DNA of 64,000 bases from Plesiocystis pacifica SIR-1 (GTDB lineage Bacteria; Myxococcota_A; Polyangia; Nannocystales; Nannocystaceae): contig NZ_ABCS01000003.1 in assembly GCF_000170895.1 (NCBI RefSeq), positions 142,574 through 206,573 on the forward strand, given 5' to 3'. The notes beneath the pieces were generated by a model. It saw only the letters and a list, made by a program, of their open reading frames with translations, was not told the origin of the DNA and did not search any database. Each line of letters begins with the position of its first letter. The first letter of the stretch is position 1. A program made the position numbers and the translations under genes. Positions 8,434-16,765 of this stretch are shown one piece after another.

Positions 8434-9984
8434 ATGTCCGGCGCGCAGGATCTGCCCGAGCCCATTCGCCACCTGCTGCATCAGGTCGGCCACCAGCACG
8501 ACAGCCCGCGGACCCGGCGGGTCTTCACGAACCGCGACCTCGACTTCGAGAGCATCCCGGTCGTCGGCTTCGACATGGACTACACCCTGGCGCGCTACCG
8601 CCAGCACCCCCTCGAGGCCCTGTCCCTCGAGGCGACCGTCGCCAAGCTGATCGACCGGGGCTGGCCCGAGCAGCTGCGCGGGGTCCAGCCCGATCCGGAG
8701 TTTGCGATCCGCGGCCTCGTCGTCGACACCCGAAACGGGAACTTGCTCAAGATGGATCGCCACGGCTACGTCGGCCGCGTCTATCACGGGCGCAGGATGT
8801 TGAGCCGGCCCGAGCGCAAGGCGCTGTACAGCTCGCAGCGGGTCGGCCGGGAGCGCTCGCGCTTTGCCTACGTCGACACCCTGTTCGCGCTCCCGGAGGT
8901 CACCCTCTACGCCGCCGTCGTCGATCTCATCGACGCCCAGCCCGAGCTGTGGGGGGCGGGGGCGCCGAGCTACGCGGAGGCCTGGGACGCGGTCCGCAAG
9001 GCCATCGATCTGGCCCACCAAGACGACAGCATCAAGTCGCGGATCAAGGCCGACGTCGCGGCCTACTTCGACCGCGACCCGGACCTGGCCCCGACCCTGC
9101 ACAAGCTGCGCTCGGCCGGGAAGAAGCTGTTTTTGCTGACCAACAGCTACTACCCCTACACCCAGGCGGTGATGGCCTACCTGCTCGACGGCGCGCTCGA
9201 GGCCTACGGCGACTGGACGCAGTACTTCGACTGGATGATCGTCGGCAGCCGCAAGCCCAGCTTCTTCTCCGACGCCGAGCCCTTCCTCGAGATCGATCGG
9301 GTCACGGGCGAGGTCCACGGAGGCCCGCGCGCGCAGCCGCAGCGCAACCGGGTCTTCCAGGGCGGCAACCAGGCCGGGCTGCAGGCGGTCATGGGCTGCC
9401 GCCCCGACCAGGTCATCTACGTCGGCGACCACATCTACGGCGACATCGTGCACAGCAAGAAGACCTCGGGCTGGCGGACGGTGCTGATCGTCGAGGAGCT
9501 CGAGCGCGAGCTGAGGGTGCGCGCGGACTACCAGCCGGCCCTCGACGAGATCCGCTCGCAGTCCGACCTGTGGGAGGTGCTCAGCGAGGCGGTCTCGGAG
9601 CAGCGCTACCTCCAGCGAGGCCTGCGCCAGCTCGACGCGGCCCTGGTCGCGCAGACCTACGCCGCGCGCGGAGAGGTGCTGAGCGAGGCGAACGCCGAGG
9701 TCATGCTCGGGGAGCTCCGGGCCGAGGCCAAGGCTCGCTTCGAGCGCTTGCGCGAGCACGAGGACGAGGTCGCCGAGGCGGTCAAGCGACGCAGCGTCCA
9801 GGTGGATCGCGCCTTCAACCACTACTGGGGCTCGGTGTTTACGGAGCGCTACGACGCGAGCTTCTTCGGCGAGCAGCTGGTCAACTACGCGTGCCTGTAT
9901 ACGAGCCGGGTGAGCAACTTCTTGTTCGTGAGCCCGAACCGCTACTTCCGGGCACCCCACGGCTCCATGCCGCACTGGTTTTGA
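8434..9984 (+). CDS. HAD superfamily 5'-nucleotidase (cN-II-like, IG subfamily)
   Basis: 516 residues. The HAD motifs are visible: motif I GFDMDYTLARY near residue 45 (nucleophile Asp and acid/base Asp), motif II FLLTNSYYPYT near 232, and motif IV YVGDHIYGDI near 330. This arrangement fits the cytosolic purine 5'-nucleotidase family, which hydrolyses IMP/GMP-type nucleoside monophosphates. There is no signal peptide, so it should be cytoplasmic. The C-terminal 150 residues are helical and charged, as in the long bacterial members. It stands alone, with its own -10-like TAAGAT 7 nt before the ATG and a hairpin downstream. Confidence 0.85.
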   Translation: MSGAQDLPEPIRHLLHQVGHQHDSPRTRRVFTNRDLDFESIPVVGFDMDYTLARYRQHPLEALSLEATVAKLIDRGWPEQLRGVQPDPEFAIRGLVVDTRNGNLLKMDRHGYVGRVYHGRRMLSRPERKALYSSQRVGRERSRFAYVDTLFALPEVTLYAAVVDLIDAQPELWGAGAPSYAEAWDAVRKAIDLAHQDDSIKSRIKADVAAYFDRDPDLAPTLHKLRSAGKKLFLLTNSYYPYTQAVMAYLLDGALEAYGDWTQYFDWMIVGSRKPSFFSDAEPFLEIDRVTGEVHGGPRAQPQRNRVFQGGNQAGLQAVMGCRPDQVIYVGDHIYGDIVHSKKTSGWRTVLIVEELERELRVRADYQPALDEIRSQSDLWEVLSEAVSEQRYLQRGLRQLDAALVAQTYAARGEVLSEANAEVMLGELRAEAKARFERLREHEDEVAEAVKRRSVQVDRAFNHYWGSVFTERYDASFFGEQLVNYACLYTSRVSNFLFVSPNRYFRAPHGSMPHWF

Positions 9985-9988
9985 CTTT

Positions 9989-10016
9989 GCCCCCGCAGAG
10001 GGCTCGAGCCGGGGGC
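9989..10016 (+). terminator. Hairpin between convergent genes
   Basis: GCCCCCG at 9989-9995 pairs with CGGGGGC at 10010-10016 around a 14-nt loop that itself contains CTCGAG. No long T-run follows on either strand, so this is a possible terminator only. Confidence 0.35.
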
Positions 10017-10125
10017 GCTTCGTCGCTGTCCGCTCCTCCGCTTGGGCCGTGGGGCAATGGGGGTCGTGTCTCGAGGGGGCGTGAAGTCGTTGCGGAGGGC
10101 GGGGCGTCGTCCTCGACGCGCTCGT

Positions 10126-10842
10126 TCACAGCCCCCGAGGCAACCGGGAGGCGCGGGCCTTGACGGCCTCGAAGTAGCGCCGGCCGACGGGGATCGAGCC
10201 GCCGCCCGCGAGCTCGAGGCGTCGACCCTCGCGCCCGGTCACGAGGGCTTGGATGGCGGTCCAACGCACGATGTGGCGGCGGTGCACCCGGACGAAGGGC
10301 TCGGGCAAGGTCGCCTCCCAGTGGCCCAGGGTGGTCGGGGACAGCAGCGAGGGCTGCGGCCCCGCGAGGTGAAACTCGACGTAGTCGCCGGCGCTCTCGA
10401 TGCGCAGCACCGAGTCGGTGTCGAGCCACGCGATGCCCTCGGTGCTTCGCACGACCAGGCGCGGGGGAGCCTGCCCGCGTCGGGGGAGCCTCGCCGCGGC
10501 GCGCTCGAGGGCCTCGAGCAGGCGCGGCGCGGACACGGGCTTGAGCACGTAGTCGATCGCGTCGACGCCAAAGGCCGCGACCGCGTGCTGGGCGTGGGCG
10601 GTCACGAACACCACGCCGACCCGGCCGGCCCACGAGCGGGCGATGTCGATGCCGTGCTCGCCGCGCATCTCGATGTCGAGCAAGACGACGTCGGGGCGGT
10701 GACGCGCGAGCAGGGCCTCGGCCGCCCGGGCGCTCCCCGCCTCCCCGACGACCGCGACGCCCAGCTGGCCCAGCAGCGCCCGCAAGCGGCGGCGCGCGGG
10801 GGGCTCGTCGTCGACGATGAGGGCGGTCAGGGCGGCGCTCAC
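10126..10842 (-). CDS. LytTR-family response regulator
   Basis: 238 residues. The receiver domain begins ALIVDDEPPAR with the acidic pair, has the phosphoacceptor Asp in VLLDIEM near residue 54 and the Lys in VLKPVS near 102. A C-terminal LytTR DNA-binding domain follows from about residue 135, with the typical FVRVHRRHIV and IPVGRRYF segments. LytTR regulators bind as dimers and often control extracellular or envelope functions. The GTG start overlaps the stop of the upstream histidine kinase gene (GTGA), so the pair is co-translated. Confidence 0.9.
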   Translation of the reverse strand: MSAALTALIVDDEPPARRRLRALLGQLGVAVVGEAGSARAAEALLARHRPDVVLLDIEMRGEHGIDIARSWAGRVGVVFVTAHAQHAVAAFGVDAIDYVLKPVSAPRLLEALERAAARLPRRGQAPPRLVVRSTEGIAWLDTDSVLRIESAGDYVEFHLAGPQPSLLSPTTLGHWEATLPEPFVRVHRRHIVRWTAIQALVTGREGRRLELAGGGSIPVGRRYFEAVKARASRLPRGL

Positions 10843-11900
10843 GGGCTCGGGACCTCGCCCGGGGGGCTGCGCAGGGGGAAGCGGAGCGTGGTCTGGACCT
10901 GGCCGTCGGCGGCGTCGAGGCGCAGGACCCCGCGCTCGCCGTAGGAGGTGGCGAGCCTGCGCCGGGTGTTGTCCAGGCCGGTGCCCAGCTCGAGCTCGCC
11001 CGCGAGCGCGCCCGAGTTGCGGACCTCGCAGCAGGCCTCGGCCCCGGCCGCCCGCGCGCTCACGCGGACCCGCTGGATCCCCTGGGCGTCGCGGGTGCCG
11101 TGGCGGATCGCGTTCTCGACCAGGGGCTGGAGGAGGAAGGGCGGGCAGTGATGCCCGGCGAGGGCGGGGTCGAGGCTCAGCTCGGCGTCGAGGGTGTCCT
11201 CGAAGCGCTGGCGCTGGAACTCGAGGTAGGTCTCGAGGCGGGCGAACTCGTCGGCCATGGTCGCCCCGGCGCCCTCGTCGAAGGCGTCGCGGAGGAGCTG
11301 CGCGAGGAGCTCGAGCATGCGCTGGGCCTGGGGCGGGTCTTCGTCGATCTTGACCGCCAGGGTGTTGAGGGCGTTGAACAGGAAGTGGGGCTCGAGCTGG
11401 GACTGGAGGGCCTGGAGCAGGGCCTCTCGGCGCTCGGCCCGGGCGAGGGCGTGGCTGCGCTGCTCGTGGTGCAGGGCCACGGCGTGGCGGGCCGCGAGGA
11501 TGACCGAGGTCCAAAAGGCCGACAAAACGAGGACGAACACCGCGGTGCCCAGGTGATCGATGGGCGCGCCGGGGTCGTCGTCGAACGCGAGGATCGAGCC
11601 CGTCCACGCGAGGCTCAGGCCCGCGATCACGGCGAGCACACGCGCCGGGCTCGGAGGCTGGAGCAGGCGCATGGCGACGGTCGACAGGGCGAAGCCGAGG
11701 GCGCCCAGGGCCGCGCCGCCGAGGGCCAGGCGCCAGGGCTCGCCGTCGGCGGACAGGGCCGCGAGGGCGGCGATGGTCGCCGAGGCCAGGGCCCAAAAGC
11801 CGAGGTGCGCGAGCGCGGGCAGGTGCTCGATGCCCCGGTCCAGGCTCGACCGGGGAGGCTCGAGGGGCTCGGCGGAGGCGTGGTGGGCGGGCGCGGGCAT
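10839..11900 (-). CDS. LytS/YehU-type membrane sensor histidine kinase
   Basis: 353 residues. Four hydrophobic segments lie in residues 28-140 (for example LGFWALASATIAALAAL and TAVFVLVLSAFWTSVIL). The His_kinase domain follows, with the phosphoacceptor motif LEPHFLFNALN near residue 170, then a HATPase domain with the N-box LVENAIRHG near 262 and a G-box GTGLDNTRRR. No GAF or PAS sensor is visible, so the signal is probably sensed in the membrane. The ATG at 11900 is chosen because a much longer open frame upstream is antisense to the hydrogenase genes. TAAGAT lies 13 nt upstream. Partner of the LytTR regulator. Confidence 0.88.
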   Translation of the reverse strand: MPAPAHHASAEPLEPPRSSLDRGIEHLPALAHLGFWALASATIAALAALSADGEPWRLALGGAALGALGFALSTVAMRLLQPPSPARVLAVIAGLSLAWTGSILAFDDDPGAPIDHLGTAVFVLVLSAFWTSVILAARHAVALHHEQRSHALARAERREALLQALQSQLEPHFLFNALNTLAVKIDEDPPQAQRMLELLAQLLRDAFDEGAGATMADEFARLETYLEFQRQRFEDTLDAELSLDPALAGHHCPPFLLQPLVENAIRHGTRDAQGIQRVRVSARAAGAEACCEVRNSGALAGELELGTGLDNTRRRLATSYGERGVLRLDAADGQVQTTLRFPLRSPPGEVPSP

Positions 11901-11917
11901 GTCGGGGCGCGGCGATC

Positions 11918-13330
11918 TTAGCCCAGGGCCTCGTGCAGCTCGGCGAGCGCCGCCTCGAGGGCGGCGTCGCGGGGGTCCGGGCCAGACAGCTCGTCGAGGA
12001 CGAGCACGGGGACCTCGGTGTCGACGGGCACGCCGACGAACTCGAAGCGCTCCCCGGCGGGGGTGGTGTAGACCTCGTTGCTCAGGCTGAACGACCAGCC
12101 GGGCAGGGGCAGGGGCTTGCTCAGCGAGTCCGAGAGCGCCCCGAGGCTGGGCTGACCCACGAGCTGGACGTGCTGGAACTCGCGCATGGTCATCAGGAAG
12201 ACCTCGGCACCGCTCGCGCTCAGGGGGCTGGACAGCACGCGCACGGGGCCCGACCACGGCTCGGCGACGGGGGTGATCACGTACTCCCGAGGGGGCAGGA
12301 GCGCGCCCTCGTGGACGGCGGCCTTGCGGTAGCCGACGCGGGCCTGATCGGCGAAGCGCGCCGCGATGGCGCGGGACACCGAGTCGAGGCCGCCGCCGTT
12401 GAAGCGCACGTCGACGACGAGGGCCTGGGCGTCCCCGAGCTCGTCGATGGCCGCGTCGATGGCCGCCTCGGCCGCGGCGATCTCGGCGGCGACGAGCTCG
12501 TCGCCGTGGGTCCAGCCCCCGCCGCCCGCGAGCAGGGTCTCGAGGTCGATGTCCGCGGACAGGCCGATCATCCCCAGGATGAGCACGTAGCCGACCTCGC
12601 CGTCGATCGTCCCCCAGTAGATCTGGTCGTTGGCCCCGACGCCCAGGGGCGTGACGTAGTCCGCGAACACGAGCTCGGCGTTGAGCTGGGCCGCGAGCTC
12701 GACGTACTCGCCAAAGTCCTGGGTGTGACTCTGGGCCTCGAACTGCGGGCCCAGGCGCGCGCGCAGGGTCGCGCTCGCGCCGTCGAAGGACTCGACCCCG
12801 TCGCTGAGCAGCATGTGTCCGTCGCGCAGCGGCGCGAGGAGCTCGACGAGGGTCGCGTACAAGCTGCCCGCGTCGGTGACCTGCGCCCGGGCGTCGCGGG
12901 CCTCGTCCCAGTCCACGCCGACCACGTCGAAGTAGGGGAAGTGCTCGTCGACGGTGTGCCACACGAGGTCGAAGGTGGCCCGCGGATCGGCGGCGCCGTC
13001 GAGGATGCGGTCGGGGGCGCACGGGGGCGGCAGCTCCGGCGCGCGCTCGAAGGTGATCTGCGTGGTCGAGTCCGTGTAGATCAGCGCGTCCGCCTGGGGG
13101 GTGACGCCCAGCTCGGCGAGGGACACGTCCGCGCCGGCGAGGGCCTCGTCGCGGACGCAAGTCTGCGCCGTCACGTGCAGCACCGAGGCCGCGCCGTCCT
13201 CGACCTCGAGGACGTAGCCGTAGCCCTGGGAGCGCCAGTGCTCGACGTCGGAGGCGGCCTGCGGCGCCGGGCTGACGCAGGCCAGGAGGGAGGGGGAGGC
13301 CACGAGGAGCGCGGGCAAGAGTCGGGTCAT
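11918..13330 (-). CDS. S41 family serine peptidase, predicted lipoprotein
   Basis: 470 residues. The N-terminal signal ends in the lipobox LLAC, so the protein is probably anchored outside the cytoplasmic membrane. The peptidase core shows LVVDVRFNGGG near residue 305 and the nucleophile-containing segment SASGAEVFLM near 370, both signatures of C-terminal-processing/tricorn-like S41 peptidases. No PDZ domain is obvious, which places it nearer the tricorn-core-like members. It is transcribed away from the hydrogenase operon; CACACT lies 6 nt before the ATG. The substrate is unknown. Confidence 0.8.
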   Translation of the reverse strand: MTRLLPALLVASPSLLACVSPAPQAASDVEHWRSQGYGYVLEVEDGAASVLHVTAQTCVRDEALAGADVSLAELGVTPQADALIYTDSTTQITFERAPELPPPCAPDRILDGAADPRATFDLVWHTVDEHFPYFDVVGVDWDEARDARAQVTDAGSLYATLVELLAPLRDGHMLLSDGVESFDGASATLRARLGPQFEAQSHTQDFGEYVELAAQLNAELVFADYVTPLGVGANDQIYWGTIDGEVGYVLILGMIGLSADIDLETLLAGGGGWTHGDELVAAEIAAAEAAIDAAIDELGDAQALVVDVRFNGGGLDSVSRAIAARFADQARVGYRKAAVHEGALLPPREYVITPVAEPWSGPVRVLSSPLSASGAEVFLMTMREFQHVQLVGQPSLGALSDSLSKPLPLPGWSFSLSNEVYTTPAGERFEFVGVPVDTEVPVLVLDELSGPDPRDAALEAALAELHEALG

Positions 13331-13372
13331 GGGCCGAGTGTGGTGTCGGCTCGGGGTCGGGCCCAGCTCGCT

Positions 13373-13407
13373 TCGGTGAACGACCGCAGGGATCGGTGAA
13401 CGACAGC
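13373..13407 (+). promoter_or_regulatory. Tandem operator-like direct repeat before the hydrogenase operon
   Basis: TCGGTGAACGAC occurs exactly at 13373-13384 and again at 13393-13404, a 20-bp period close to two helical turns; both copies continue as (C/A)GC. A weaker third match, GCGGTGAGCAG, begins at 13406. The repeats lie 45-90 bp upstream of the first hydrogenase gene, between divergent genes, so an activator or repressor binding on one DNA face is the likely explanation. Confidence 0.55.
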
Positions 13408-13447
13408 GGTGAGCAGATTTTTCGCGGAGCGCTCGGAGCGAGGCTGC

Positions 13448-13453
13448 TAGCTT
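13448..13453 (+). promoter_or_regulatory. -10-like TAGCTT, 7 nt before ATG 13461
   Basis: The hexamer is placed for transcription starting at or next to the ATG of the first hydrogenase operon gene; no Shine-Dalgarno sequence is visible. Confidence 0.45.
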
Positions 13454-13460
13454 CGCCAAC

Positions 13461-13943
13461 ATGGTCGCGCCGCCGCCGGGCAAGTCCCCGCATCTCGCGA
13501 AGCTCGAGCAGCTGCCCCTCGCAGAGGTGTTCGAGCCCAGCCACCTCGAGCTGCTCGCGCAGATCGCCAGCCAGGAGGACTACGCCGCCGAGACGACCCT
13601 GTTTCGCCCCGGCGACGAGGCCCAGTGGTTCTACGCCGTGGTCTCGGGCCGGGTCAGCCTGACCTTGCAGGTGCCCGGCCGGGCGCCGACCATCGTCGCC
13701 TCGCTCAGCCGCGGCGACCTGTTTGGCTGGGAGGCGCTGCGCGTGGACTCGCGCCGGGACATCACGGCGGTGGCGAGCAAGGCGACGCAGTGCCTGCGCT
13801 GCTCGGGCGCGGCGCTGCGCGAGCTTTGCGAGCTCGACCACGAGCTGGGCTACCGGGTCATGAGCCACGCCTTCGATCGGGTCGCCAGGGACCTGTCGGA
13901 CTGCCGGGTGCGCCTGGTGGACATGTACGGCCAGGGTTGCTGA
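13461..13943 (+). CDS. Cyclic nucleotide-binding domain protein, first gene of hydrogenase operon
   Basis: 160 residues made of a single cNMP-binding beta-roll: TTLFRPGDEAQWFYAVVSGRVSL and then LSRGDLFGWEAL match the Crp/Fnr effector domain. There is no C-terminal helix-turn-helix, so it cannot be a classical DNA-binding Crp regulator. Three Cys (two in QCLRCSG near residue 110, one at the C-terminus, GQGC) could bind metal or sense redox state. Such small cNMP-like proteins are found at the head of group 3b hydrogenase operons. It is separated from the diaphorase gene by 3 nt. It may tune hydrogenase activity, but the role is not established here. Confidence 0.75.
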   Translation: MVAPPPGKSPHLAKLEQLPLAEVFEPSHLELLAQIASQEDYAAETTLFRPGDEAQWFYAVVSGRVSLTLQVPGRAPTIVASLSRGDLFGWEALRVDSRRDITAVASKATQCLRCSGAALRELCELDHELGYRVMSHAFDRVARDLSDCRVRLVDMYGQGC

Positions 13944-13946
13944 TCC

Positions 13947-15989
13947 GTGAGCGCGCGCCTGACCCACGACGGCTTCCGCCGCCTGCTCGAGCAGGTCCGC
14001 GAGGCGGGCTACGCCCTGGTCGGCCCGACGATCTCCGACGGGGCGATCGTCTACGGGCCGATCGCCGGCGCCGACGACCTGCCGATCGGGTGGACCGACG
14101 AGCAGGCCCCCGGGCGCTACCGCCTGCGCGAGCGCGGGGACCGGGCGCACTTTGGCTACGTCCTCGGGCCCCAGGGTCCGCGCCGCCAGCTCACGCCCCC
14201 CGTCGAGACCCTCGTGCGCATCCGCCTGGGCCCGCGCCGGGAGCAGGGGCCGCGTACGCCCGAGGGGGTCGAGGCCGCGGACGAGGACGGCGAGCCGCTG
14301 GCGCTGATCGGGCTGCGGGCCTGCGAGCTCGCGGCGATGGCGGTGCAGGACGCCGTGTGGACCGGCGGCCCCTTCGTGGATCCCCGCTACGCCCGACGGC
14401 GCGAGCGGGCGCTGATCATCGCGGTGGACTGCCTCGAGCCGGGCGAGCTGTGCTTTTGCGTGTCCACGAACACGGGCCCGGGGGTCGAGGCGGGCGCGAG
14501 CTTCGACCTGCGCCTGACCGAGCTCGGCGAGGAATTTTTGGTCGAGGTCGGCAGCGAGCGCGGCCAGGCGCTGATCGATGGCCTGGGCGAGCTGGCCGAG
14601 CCCTCGACCGCGCAGCTGTTCGCGGCCCGCACCCAGGGCGTGCTCGCGGCGGCCATGGAGCTGCACGGGCGCGAACGCCAGCTCGACCTCGACGGCCTGC
14701 CCGAGCTGCTGTTCGCCAACCTCGACCACCCGCGCTGGGACGAGCTGGCGGCGCGCTGCCTCAGCTGCGGCAGCTGCACGTTGGTGTGCCCGACCTGCTT
14801 TTGCCACCGCGTCGAGGAGCGCGCGCCCCTCGACGCGCCGACGAGCGAGCGGGTGCGCCACTGGGACTCGTGCTTCACCGACGAGCACTCGCGCATTCAC
14901 GGGGCCCAGTTTCGTCCGCAGATCCGCGAGCGCTACCGGCAGTGGATGACCCACAAGCTCGGGGCCTGGGTCAGCCAGTTCGGGACCAGCGGCTGCGTGG
15001 GCTGCGGGCGCTGCATCGCCTGGTGCCCCGTGGGCATCGACATCACCGAGGAGGTCGCGGCGATCCGGGCCGCGCCGGTGGCCCCCGACGACGCCGAGCC
15101 GGTCGCGCTCCCCCCCGCCACCACCGTCCCCGCCCTCGCCGGCGACCCCATGCACCCGCAGCTGGCCCGGGTCGTGTCCGTGCGCGAGGAGCTGCGCGAG
15201 GTCGTGACCCTGGCGGTCGAGCCCGTCGGCGTGTTCAGCCACGCGCCCGGGCAGTTCAACATGCTCGGCCTCCCGGACGTCGGCGAGGTCCCGATCTCGA
15301 TCTCGGGCCAGGCGGGGGGCGAGCTGCTGCACACGATCCGCGCCGTCGGGGCGGCCTCCCGGGCCCTCGTCGCGCTCGAGGCTGGGGACCGGCTGACCCT
15401 GCGCGGGCCCTTCGGCAGCGCGTGGCCGCTGGCCGAGCTGCGCGGGCACAACGTCGTGGTCATCGCGGGCGGCCTGGGCCTGGCGCCCCTGCGCGGGGCG
15501 CTGCGCGAGATGGTCGCCCACCCCGAGCGCTACCCCTCGGTGCGCCTGCTCTACGGCGCCCGGTCCCCGGAGGAGCTGTTGTTCGCCGACGAGATCCTCA
15601 GCTGGGATCGCAGCATCCGCTTCGCGCCCACGACCGCCCCGGCGGTGCTCGAGTCCGGCCACGTCAAGGTCCACGTGACCGTCGACGGCGCGGCCCCGGG
15701 CTGGACCGGCCACGTCGGCGTGGTCACCAAGCTCATGCGCCGCAAGCCCTTGTCCGCCCACGCCCGCTACCTGGTCTGCGGCCCCGAGATCATGATACGC
15801 TTCGTGCTCCGCGAGCTCGAGACCATCGGCGTGGCCCAGGACCAGGTGTGGCTGTCCATGGAGCGCAACATGAAGTGCGCCGTGGGCATGTGCGGGCGCT
15901 GCCAGTACGGGCCGCACTTCATCTGCAAGGACGGGCCGGTGTTCCGCTGGGACGCGATCGCGGGGCTGCTCGGCCGGGAGGGCTTTTGA
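13947..15989 (+). CDS. Fused diaphorase subunit HyhB-HyhG of NAD(P)-linked [NiFe] hydrogenase
   Basis: 680 residues. The N-terminal part (about 1-385) matches the Fe-S beta subunit, with two 4Fe-4S motifs: [14 protein letters not shown] near 271-284 and [12 protein letters not shown] near 351-362. After a Pro/Ala-rich linker (about 385-402) comes an FNR-like FAD/NAD(P) module of the gamma subunit ([11 protein letters not shown], then [17 protein letters not shown]). It ends with a 2Fe-2S binding segment [12 protein letters not shown] near 645. The protein would pass electrons between the hydrogenase small subunit and NAD(P)H. In most group 3b operons these are two genes, so the fusion is notable. 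The GTG start lies 3 nt after the previous stop; the stop overlaps hyhS (TGATG). Confidence 0.88.
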   Translation: MSARLTHDGFRRLLEQVREAGYALVGPTISDGAIVYGPIAGADDLPIGWTDEQAPGRYRLRERGDRAHFGYVLGPQGPRRQLTPPVETLVRIRLGPRREQGPRTPEGVEAADEDGEPLALIGLRACELAAMAVQDAVWTGGPFVDPRYARRRERALIIAVDCLEPGELCFCVSTNTGPGVEAGASFDLRLTELGEEFLVEVGSERGQALIDGLGELAEPSTAQLFAARTQGVLAAAMELHGRERQLDLDGLPELLFANLDHPRWDELAARCLSCGSCTLVCPTCFCHRVEERAPLDAPTSERVRHWDSCFTDEHSRIHGAQFRPQIRERYRQWMTHKLGAWVSQFGTSGCVGCGRCIAWCPVGIDITEEVAAIRAAPVAPDDAEPVALPPATTVPALAGDPMHPQLARVVSVREELREVVTLAVEPVGVFSHAPGQFNMLGLPDVGEVPISISGQAGGELLHTIRAVGAASRALVALEAGDRLTLRGPFGSAWPLAELRGHNVVVIAGGLGLAPLRGALREMVAHPERYPSVRLLYGARSPEELLFADEILSWDRSIRFAPTTAPAVLESGHVKVHVTVDGAAPGWTGHVGVVTKLMRRKPLSAHARYLVCGPEIMIRFVLRELETIGVAQDQVWLSMERNMKCAVGMCGRCQYGPHFICKDGPVFRWDAIAGLLGREGF

Positions 15990-16765
15990 TGGCCGCCCGA
16001 CCGCGCCTGGGCGTGTTCAAGCTGGCGTCCTGCGACGGCTGCCAGCTGACCCTCCTCGACCTCGAGGACGAGCTGCTGGCCATCGCCGCGGCCGTCGACA
16101 TCGTCCACTTCCCCGAGGCCAGCTCGGACATGGACCCCCACGGGCGCTTCGACCTGACCCTCGTCGAGGGCTCGGTCTCGACGCCCGCGCAGCTCGACGA
16201 GCTCCGGGCGATCCGCGCCCAGTCGCGGACCCTCGTGGCGATCGGGGCGTGCGCGACCGCGGGCGGGGTCCAGGCCCTGCGCAACTTCGCCGATCACCGC
16301 GAGTACGTCCGGGCGGTCTACGCCACGCCGGCCTACATCGAGACCCTGGCCCAGGTGACGCCGATCGCCGCCCACGTGCGCGTGGACTTCGAGCTGCGCG
16401 GCTGCCCCATCGACAAGGGCCAGCTGCTCGAGCTGATCTCGGCGACGCTCGTCGGGCGCCGCCCGGACATCGCCGACGAGAGCGTGTGCATGGCCTGCAA
16501 GCGCGCGGGTCAGGTGTGCGTGACCGTGGCCCACGGCCAGCCCTGCCTCGGGCCCGTGACCCACGCGGGCTGCGGGGCCCTGTGTCCACGTTTTTCCCGG
16601 GGCTGCTTTGGCTGCTACGGGCCCAGGGAGCGGGCCAACACCGAGGCCCTCGCCGACCACATGCAGGCCGAGGGCGTGAGCGCGGCTTCGCTGGTGCGTC
16701 GCTTTCGGCTGTTCACGGGCTGGTCCGAGGCCTTTCGAGCGGAGAGCGAGCGCCATGACGACTGA
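15989..16765 (+). CDS. hyhS: [NiFe] hydrogenase small subunit (group 3b-like)
   Basis: 258 residues. The N-terminal ASCDGCQL (Cys15, Cys18), the GACA segment and RGCPIDKGQ supply the proximal cluster ligands. A C-terminal Cys-rich segment (CMACKRAGQVC, CLGPVTHAGCGALCP, RGCFGCYGP) should hold two further clusters. There is no Tat signal, so the enzyme is cytoplasmic as in group 3 hydrogenases. The ATG overlaps the previous stop by one base and the 3' end overlaps hyhL by 11 bp. It transfers electrons between the NiFe site and the diaphorase. Confidence 0.9.
   Translation: MAARPRLGVFKLASCDGCQLTLLDLEDELLAIAAAVDIVHFPEASSDMDPHGRFDLTLVEGSVSTPAQLDELRAIRAQSRTLVAIGACATAGGVQALRNFADHREYVRAVYATPAYIETLAQVTPIAAHVRVDFELRGCPIDKGQLLELISATLVGRRPDIADESVCMACKRAGQVCVTVAHGQPCLGPVTHAGCGALCPRFSRGCFGCYGPRERANTEALADHMQAEGVSAASLVRRFRLFTGWSEAFRAESERHDD

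Noticed and set aside
6040..9975. Open frame of about 1300 codons on the minus strand opposite pilY1 and the nucleotidase gene
   Set aside because: It is antisense to well-supported genes; its composition (Ala/Arg/Val/Asp runs, no domains) is the usual shadow of GC-rich codons.
11901..15917. Apparent very long N-terminal extension of the LytS-type kinase
   Set aside because: The extension is antisense to the protease and hydrogenase genes; the real start at 11900 gives a normal kinase with its membrane segments at the N-terminus.
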